Source: Thermoplasmata archaeon
GTDB taxonomy: Archaea > Thermoplasmatota > Thermoplasmata > Halarchaeoplasmatales > Halarchaeoplasmataceae
Length of the DNA: 11,053 bases
Direction: 5' to 3'
Assembly (NCBI GenBank): GCA_019594305.1
Contig: JAFDTZ010000071.1
Span: forward strand, 1 to 11,053
The notes beneath the pieces are model-generated. The model did no database searches. It was not told the DNA's origin and saw only the letters and a list, made by a program, of their open reading frames with translations. Below, in pieces: positions 7,144 through 11,053 of this stretch. The number at the start of each line of letters is the position of its first letter. Within the stretch, counting starts at the first letter, position 1. The translations under genes were made by a program, and so were the position numbers.

Positions 7144-8538
7144 ATGATACCCTTTACGGAAGTAGCTGTATTGGACAGGAACTCCGAATACCGTGGTGTA
7201 CCTCCTTTGCAGTTGATGGAGAATGCAGGTAAAGCACTTGCCAGTGAGATAGAAAATAGATATAAAGAAAGTCCGGTTCTTTTCGTTTGCGGAACCGGTA
7301 ACAACGGAGGCGATGGTTACGTTGCCGCCAGATATTTATCTGAATGGAGAAAACCGGATCACATAACAGTATATCTCATCAAAGGAAGAGAGGCTGTGAA
7401 TCATGGGATCGCCAAAGAGAATTTAGAGAGATTGGAATGCAATATTACCGACGAAATGCCCCGGGATATACCGTCCGAATGTATAATCGTCGACGGCATA
7501 CTAGGCACCGGTATAAAGGGAGCGGTTAGGGAGCCGTATCGTTCCATCATCAAAAGTATAAACGGATCAAATAATCCGGTTGTATCCATAGACATTCCCA
7601 GTGGTCTGGGAGCGGATATACAGGTAGATCCTGACTTAACAGTCACGTTCCACGATGTAAAAGAAGGTATGGATGGTGACAATTCAGGAGAGATAATCGT
7701 CAAGGATATCGGCATACCTCAGGAAGCGATAGAAAACACAGGGCCGGGAGAATTATTATTGTATCCTGTACCCGGAAAGGACACACACAAAGGAAACAAC
7801 GGCACACTGCTGGTGATCGGGGGTGGACCATATACGGGTGCTCCGGCTCTTGCGGCCATAGCCGCCTATCGTACCGGTGCGGATTTAGTTCATCTGGCCG
7901 TACCATCAAAGGCAAGCCGTATCGTAGCGGGATACTCCCCAAGTTTTATCGTACACACTCTGGAAGGAGATGAATTGGACGAATCACACGTAGATCAGAT
8001 ACTCAAAATATCGGAGAACTGCGATGCCGTATTGATAGGTCCGGGTCTAGGTGACAAGGAAAACACCCTAAAAGCGGTAAAAAAAATCATCGAATCTTTA
8101 GAGCTTCCGCTGGTTATCGACGCAGATGCATTGAAGGCATTGAGAAGTAATCTACCGAAAATGAATGCGGTTCTTACGCCTCATCAGGGAGAATTTAACA
8201 TGATAGCCGGAGACATTTCGGTCGATGAGTACGCTAGAGAATCGGTAGTCACCGTACTTTTAAAGGGACAAGAGGACTATATCTCTGACGGAAATAGGAA
8301 AAAAATAAATGACTTCGGCACTCCGGCCATGACCGTCGGCGGCACCGGAGACACCTTGGCCGGAGTCGTAGGTACACTTCTGACCAAGGGGCTTTCTCAC
8401 TTCGACGCCGCTAGACTAGGTGCATATATAACCGCTAAGGCCGGTGAATTTGCCTTCGATAAGAGTAATTGGGGTTTGATGCCGGAGGATGTTTCGGAAT
8501 GTATCCCTTTGGTGTTAAGGGAACTGATAAAAGGATGA
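7144..8538 (+). CDS. nnr: Bifunctional NAD(P)H-hydrate repair enzyme: epimerase (NnrE/YjeF_N) plus ADP/ATP-dependent dehydratase (NnrD)
   Basis: The 464-residue enzyme repairs hydrated NADH and NADPH (NADHX, NADPHX) in the cytoplasm. The N-terminal half interconverts R and S epimers, and the C-terminal half dehydrates the S form using a nucleotide phosphate. Epimerase marks are MENAGKALA (25-33), GTGNNGGDGYVAARYL (50-65), VDGILGTGIKG (116-126) and SIDIPSGLGAD (148-158). Dehydratase marks are KDTHKGNNGTLLVIGG (212-227), GPGLG (299-303), IDADAL (325-330), LTPHQGEF (344-351), VLLKG (371-375) and the nucleotide-binding GGTGDTLAG (399-407). The fused two-domain form is usual in archaea and bacteria, and the start MIPFTEVAVLDRNSEYRGVP matches the usual N-terminus. 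The stretch between HQGEF and VLLKG seems about a dozen residues shorter than I expect. It is divergent from the KaiC-like gene, and the Roadblock gene follows after 55 bp. Confidence 0.95.
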   Translation: MIPFTEVAVLDRNSEYRGVPPLQLMENAGKALASEIENRYKESPVLFVCGTGNNGGDGYVAARYLSEWRKPDHITVYLIKGREAVNHGIAKENLERLECNITDEMPRDIPSECIIVDGILGTGIKGAVREPYRSIIKSINGSNNPVVSIDIPSGLGADIQVDPDLTVTFHDVKEGMDGDNSGEIIVKDIGIPQEAIENTGPGELLLYPVPGKDTHKGNNGTLLVIGGGPYTGAPALAAIAAYRTGADLVHLAVPSKASRIVAGYSPSFIVHTLEGDELDESHVDQILKISENCDAVLIGPGLGDKENTLKAVKKIIESLELPLVIDADALKALRSNLPKMNAVLTPHQGEFNMIAGDISVDEYARESVVTVLLKGQEDYISDGNRKKINDFGTPAMTVGGTGDTLAGVVGTLLTKGLSHFDAARLGAYITAKAGEFAFDKSNWGLMPEDVSECIPLVLRELIKG

Positions 8539-8550
8539 AAAATTATTTTA
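8539..8550 (+). promoter_or_regulatory. Putative TATA box of the Roadblock-ATPase unit
   Basis: AAAATTATTTTA directly follows the nnr stop and is centred about 49 nt before the ATG at 8594. Transcription starting about 25 nt downstream would include the Shine-Dalgarno site at 8579-8584. The alternative TCTATATACC at 8559-8568 would put transcription start so close to the gene that the Shine-Dalgarno site would probably be lost. Confidence 0.4.
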
Positions 8551-8578
8551 CCTCTTAGTCTATATACCCTTGAAAATA

Positions 8579-8584
8579 GAGGAG
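8579..8584 (+). promoter_or_regulatory. Shine-Dalgarno site deciding the Roadblock start
   Basis: GAGGAG ends 9 nt before the ATG at 8594. It selects this ATG over an in-frame TTG at 8570, which would place the ribosome binding site inside the coding region and add eight residues (with KIEERRT) not expected before a Roadblock domain. Confidence 0.75.
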
Positions 8585-8593
8585 AGAAGAACC

Positions 8594-8962
8594 ATGTCCA
8601 AAGCAGTAATCTTAGATACATTGAAAACCCTGGGAGCGTCTCCCGATGTTGAGATAGTATGTTTAGTAAGAAAAAGTGGAGATATAATCGCCAGTGCGGG
8701 CAATGTATCTTCGGTACAGCTTGAAACTTTTGGTATTATGTCTGCAACCATATACGGTGCCGCTAATACAGCCAACAAACATCTGAACAAGAAGAAACCC
8801 GAAAGGATCGTCATAAGGAATAACGATGGAGATACAGTTATCACCGGTGCCGGCGATAGGGCCATACTGGTTTTAAGAACAATCGAGAATAGAAACTTTT
8901 CAAGCATACTGCAGGAAATTGACGATGCGATCGAATCTCTGCTGGATCAAGGGGGAATCTAA
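8594..8962 (+). CDS. Roadblock/LC7 domain protein
   Basis: The 122-residue protein is a single Roadblock/LC7 fold. A helix (MSKAVILDTLKTLGASPDV) leads into the strand pair EIVCLVRKSGDIIAS (20-34), with the typical D/KxxGxxIAS turn. A long helix follows (44-65, FGIMSATIYGAANTANKHLN), then the strands RIVIRNNDGDTVITGAGDRAILVLRT (71-96) and a C-terminal amphipathic helix (103-118). Roadblock proteins are small dimerising scaffolds; in bacteria MglB acts on the Ras-like GTPase MglA, and archaeal genomes carry many copies next to GTPases or ATPases. Here no GTPase is visible, and the partner candidate is the GvpD/KaiC-like ATPase directly downstream in the same frame. The terminal TAA sits inside a tandem AATCTA repeat. 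Family is confident; function in this organism is unknown. Confidence 0.9.
   Translation: MSKAVILDTLKTLGASPDVEIVCLVRKSGDIIASAGNVSSVQLETFGIMSATIYGAANTANKHLNKKKPERIVIRNNDGDTVITGAGDRAILVLRTIENRNFSSILQEIDDAIESLLDQGGI
8950..8957 (+). promoter_or_regulatory. Possible Shine-Dalgarno site for the downstream ATPase
   Basis: AGGGGGAA at the end of the Roadblock gene would lie 7 nt before the first codon after the TAA (ATC at 8963) and could pair with CCUCC with one G-U wobble. If real, it supports coupled re-initiation at a non-canonical AUC start. It encodes Gln-Gly-Gly of the Roadblock C-terminus and may be a coincidence. Confidence 0.35.
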
Positions 8963-8967
8963 ATCTA
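8956..8967 (+). repeat. Perfect tandem hexamer (AATCTA)x2 carrying the Roadblock stop codon
   Basis: AATCTA occurs twice without spacer at 8956-8961 and 8962-8967. The TAA at 8960-8962 is formed across the unit junction. Deleting one unit keeps the frame and removes the stop, reading Gln-Gly-Gly-Ile-Tyr-Arg-Lys straight into the ATPase. The repeat could have arisen by slipped-strand duplication. Confidence 0.7.
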
Positions 8968-10516
8968 TAGAAAACCTCTTCCTCCGGAGATCTATGACTT
9001 CTTCGACAAGACCGTAGGTAGGTCTCTTATAGTTAAAGGAGAGGCGGGTACGGGTAAAACCATCTTCAGTCTCACACTACTGGAGGAATTGGGAATAATA
9101 GAAAATTCATTTTATTTTTCAACACGGGTATCAAATCAATCATTGTATTCTCAATTTCAATGGCTCAGGGAAAAAGACATGAGGAAGAATCTTATCGATG
9201 CCAGCTTCGATTTTCTCAGAACTCTTTATCCAAAATCCGAAGAGTATACTTATTTCAAAGAAAGGAAATCATATGAAATGGAGAAGGTTGAAAAGGCCCG
9301 GGAATTACTGCAAAAGATGCCGGATAAGGACGAAGATGTGCAGCTACCCGAGCACGTAACAAGTTCTAACTTACTCTCCCTGGTAAAGGATGGTGAGATA
9401 AAAGAACTTCAAGAGATTTACCAGAAAGTGGATGACTGCTTACCGGAACCGTCTTTGATAATAATAGATAGTCTTGAATCGCTGGTCGAAAGATATCAGC
9501 TTAATGCACAGGAATTGATTAAAACACTACAAAAAGATCTGGTGGAATTTTCAGGTGCAAGACTCGTGATCATATTGGAAACCGAAAAAACTACCAATTG
9601 GGATTATCTTGTAGATGGTGTTGTAACTCTTAAGAGGGAGGAACACAACGACAGATTGTTTAGACTGTTAAGTATGGATAAACTGAGGGGTATACGTATC
9701 AATCAACCGATGTACATGTATACGCTAACCGGTGGAAAGTTCGATTACTGTAAGCCCTTCATACACGGTGTTCCCAAATTCGAAAAAGCCCATGCATATA
9801 TAAAAGATGGTGAAAATACAGATTACTTTAAAAAAGAACTTTTCTCTACGGGCTCTAGCGAGATGGACAAACTTATCGGCGGCGGTTATAATAGGAATGG
9901 ACTTGTTGTTATGGATATCAACGAACGTGTACCGTTTTCCGGCCATATGCATCTCTACGGACCGGTGATAGAAAATTTCCTGGCACAAAAGCGAGGTGTG
10001 CTGATCATGCTTTCTCGCGGCAGGGGTAAAAATATGGTCAAAGGATGGATAAACGATGTTTTCGGTGATATCTCAGAATGTAATGTGAAGATACTTGAAC
10101 TGGACAGGGAAGTAACAGATATGTTAGGACAATCGGTATCGACACGTTACGAGCACTTAATAAGAGAAGCCTATCGTGAACTAAAGTTCAAATCTAAAGG
10201 ACCGATACTGACGATTTCCGACTGGATAGGTATCGAGAACGCCATCAGTGGAGAGGACTTGGTTGTCGGTGAAGTGACAAGGATAACCCGAAGACTGATG
10301 AATATAATCAAAGATAACAGTGATCTAGTTATCGGATTGATGGGCCCGGGTTTTCCACTTGCAGATAAAGAGAGGTACTTGTCGGATGTTCATCTGAAGC
10401 TCTTTACCAGATATAATTCACTACTCGTATACGGTGAGAAACCGAATACGTGTATTTACAATATCTATCTCTCCGATGAAAAGCATCCCAAAGCAAATTT
10501 TATTCCGATAGTTTAA
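8963..10516 (+). CDS. GvpD/KaiC-like tandem RecA-fold P-loop ATPase with no canonical start codon
   Basis: Read from the codon after the Roadblock TAA, this frame gives 517 residues. The Walker A loop GEAGTGKT is at 26-33, so the TTG at 9089 would cut off an essential motif. The only codons resembling starts before it are ATC or ATA (8963, 8990, 9029); ATC 8963 gives the family-like opening YRKPLPPEIYDFF. Walker B is SLIIIDS with D169. A charged helical insert, possibly coiled coil, spans about 85-160. The first domain closes with the KaiC-type MDKLRGIRINQPMYMYTLTGGKF near 238-260. A second RecA-like domain starts at FSTGSSEMDKLIGGGY (about 275) but lacks a GKT/S loop, so it is probably catalytically inactive, as in GvpD-type archaeal proteins. 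The role is unknown; it may act with the Roadblock protein, with which it is in frame. Product family is confident, the exact start is not. Confidence 0.82.
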   Translation: MYRKPLPPEIYDFFDKTVGRSLIVKGEAGTGKTIFSLTLLEELGIIENSFYFSTRVSNQSLYSQFQWLREKDMRKNLIDASFDFLRTLYPKSEEYTYFKERKSYEMEKVEKARELLQKMPDKDEDVQLPEHVTSSNLLSLVKDGEIKELQEIYQKVDDCLPEPSLIIIDSLESLVERYQLNAQELIKTLQKDLVEFSGARLVIILETEKTTNWDYLVDGVVTLKREEHNDRLFRLLSMDKLRGIRINQPMYMYTLTGGKFDYCKPFIHGVPKFEKAHAYIKDGENTDYFKKELFSTGSSEMDKLIGGGYNRNGLVVMDINERVPFSGHMHLYGPVIENFLAQKRGVLIMLSRGRGKNMVKGWINDVFGDISECNVKILELDREVTDMLGQSVSTRYEHLIREAYRELKFKSKGPILTISDWIGIENAISGEDLVVGEVTRITRRLMNIIKDNSDLVIGLMGPGFPLADKERYLSDVHLKLFTRYNSLLVYGEKPNTCIYNIYLSDEKHPKANFIPIV

Positions 10517-10550
10517 TACACAATAAGTGCCAAAATATATTTACTATCGG
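10505..10550. repeat. 8 bp inverted repeat flanking the hutU TATA region
   Basis: CCGATAGT at 10505-10512 and its exact inverse ACTATCGG at 10543-10550 enclose a 30 nt spacer holding the probable hutU TATA box. The left arm overlaps the end of the ATPase coding region. It may be an operator for hutU or a stem helping termination of the ATPase transcript; the wide loop favours protein binding. Chance cannot be excluded. Confidence 0.35.
10535..10543 (+). promoter_or_regulatory. Putative TATA box of hutU
   Basis: ATATATTTA is centred about 36 nt before the hutU ATG, predicting a leader of about 10 nt or less. No Shine-Dalgarno site is visible in the 58 bp gap. Confidence 0.5.
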
Positions 10551-10574
10551 TCGGTATACTTAACCAGTGTTATT

Positions 10575-11053
10575 ATGACAGATATTAAGGCACCCAGAGG
10601 AACAGAACTAAACTGTAAGGGCTGGAAACAAGAAGCTATGTTACGTCAGTTGATGAACAATCTGGAGAATGCGGAGGAACCGGATAAACTGATAGTTTAC
10701 GGCGGTACGGGTAAAGCTTCACGAAATTGGGAGTGTTACGAGAAGATCGTAGAATCGTTGAAAGAGCTGGAGAACGATGAAACACTGTTGATACAGAGCG
10801 GAAAGCCTGTGGCCGTCTTCAAGACCTTTGAAAGAGCTCCTAGAGTGCTTATTGCAAATTCCAACCTGGTTCCCAAATGGTCGAACTGGGAAAAATTCTA
10901 CGAGTTAGAAGATCTAGGATTGATGATGTACGGCCAGATGACCGCAGGTTCTTGGTGCTACATCGGAACACAGGGTATAATCCAAGGAACCTATGAGACC
11001 TTCGCAGCCCTGGCAAAGAAGCATTTTGACGGTACTCTTAAAGGTAAACTATG
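10575..11053 (+). CDS. hutU: Urocanate hydratase, N-terminal part (cut by window end)
   Basis: The ORF opens at ATG 10575 and is still open at the last base (159 complete codons). It encodes the N-terminal part of urocanase, which adds water to urocanate to give 4-imidazolone-5-propionate, the second step of histidine degradation, using tightly bound NAD+. Diagnostic stretches are APRGTELNCKGWKQEAMLR (near 6-24), YGGTGKASRNWE (about 44-55), LLIQSGKPVAVFKT (about 74-87), RVLIANSNLVPKW (about 92-104), and GLMMYGQMTAGSWCYIGTQG followed by IIQGTYETFAA. The urocanase signature GTGKA and the QMTAGSW-YIGTQGI-QGTYET block are very conserved, so identification is firm. The full protein is normally about 550 residues, so more than two thirds lies outside. 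No other hut gene is in the window. The start fits the usual N-terminus and no Shine-Dalgarno site is seen. Confidence 0.96.
   Translation, partial: MTDIKAPRGTELNCKGWKQEAMLRQLMNNLENAEEPDKLIVYGGTGKASRNWECYEKIVESLKELENDETLLIQSGKPVAVFKTFERAPRVLIANSNLVPKWSNWEKFYELEDLGLMMYGQMTAGSWCYIGTQGIIQGTYETFAALAKKHFDGTLKGKL

Larger units (their letters stand above)
7061..7149. repeat. Cluster of ATGATA/TATCAT words and nested inverted repeats in the divergent promoter
   Basis: The 99 bp between the KaiC-like gene and nnr holds ATGATAA at 7061-7067, ATGATAAT at 7074-7081, its exact inverse ATTATCAT at 7131-7138, and the perfect 10 bp palindrome TATCATGATA at 7140-7149 overlapping the nnr start codon. Inside the outer pair is a second inverted pair, CCGGT at 7083-7087 and ACCGG at 7121-7125. 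Both pairs centre near 7104-7106, between the two inferred TATA boxes. The arrangement suggests operator half-sites at both transcription starts. That is inference: ATGATA-like words are not rare in this AT-rich DNA. Confidence 0.4.

Noticed and set aside
8994..8996. ATG as a possible ATPase start
   Set aside because: It is in another frame and runs into a TAG after seven codons. A single frameshift would be needed, with no sign of one in the clean Walker A region.
9089..9091. TTG as start of the tandem ATPase
   Set aside because: It lies after the conserved Walker A loop GEAGTGKT encoded at 9038-9061, so the protein would lose its nucleotide-binding motif.
1..11053. CRISPR array, tRNA, rRNA, insertion sequence or phage module
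   Set aside because: No regularly spaced repeats, cloverleaf, rRNA stretch, transposase motif or terminal inverted repeats were seen by eye. A tRNA scan and repeat search would settle it.

Overview
The window looks archaeal, most likely a Thermoplasmatota-type euryarchaeon; the lineage is an inference from gene content. Evidence includes two RecA-superfamily ATPases of archaeal KaiC/GvpD type, a Roadblock/LC7 protein beside one of them, a large acidic multi-domain surface protein, a two-PDZ site-2 protease, and AT-rich TATA-like boxes about 25-30 nt upstream of several start codons that lack a Shine-Dalgarno (SD) site (leaderless style). Other genes carry a clear SD, so both initiation modes occur. 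Coding density is very high: no gap reaches 300 bases, and the largest is 99 bp.

Layout. Positions 1-3417 (+) encode the C-terminal part of a giant secreted modular protein whose start lies upstream of the window; its tail resembles the non-catalytic part of archaeal subtilases. A MgtC/DUF4010 membrane protein (3465-4709) and an intramembrane site-2 metalloprotease with two PDZ domains (4748-6343) follow on the same strand. A KaiC-like ATPase (7044-6340, minus) converges on the protease so closely that their stop codons overlap in the tetranucleotide TTAA. It diverges from a bifunctional NAD(P)H-hydrate repair enzyme, Nnr (7144-8538), across a 99 bp promoter region rich in ATGATA/TATCAT words. 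Next come a Roadblock/LC7 protein (8594-8962) and a GvpD/KaiC-like tandem ATPase (8963-10516). The window ends inside the 5' part of urocanate hydratase hutU (10575 to beyond 11053).

How the genes may work together. Roadblock plus ATPase looks like a translationally linked signalling module: both are in the same frame, separated by one TAA, and the ATPase has no canonical start codon before its Walker A motif. The stop lies inside a perfect tandem hexamer (AATCTA)x2, and removing one unit would fuse the two proteins into one ORF. This junction is the most unusual point in the window. The protease, MgtC-like protein and surface protein are all envelope functions, but nothing in the sequence proves a shared pathway. 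Nnr and HutU are housekeeping metabolic enzymes. I saw no tRNA, rRNA, CRISPR array, insertion sequence or other mobile element.
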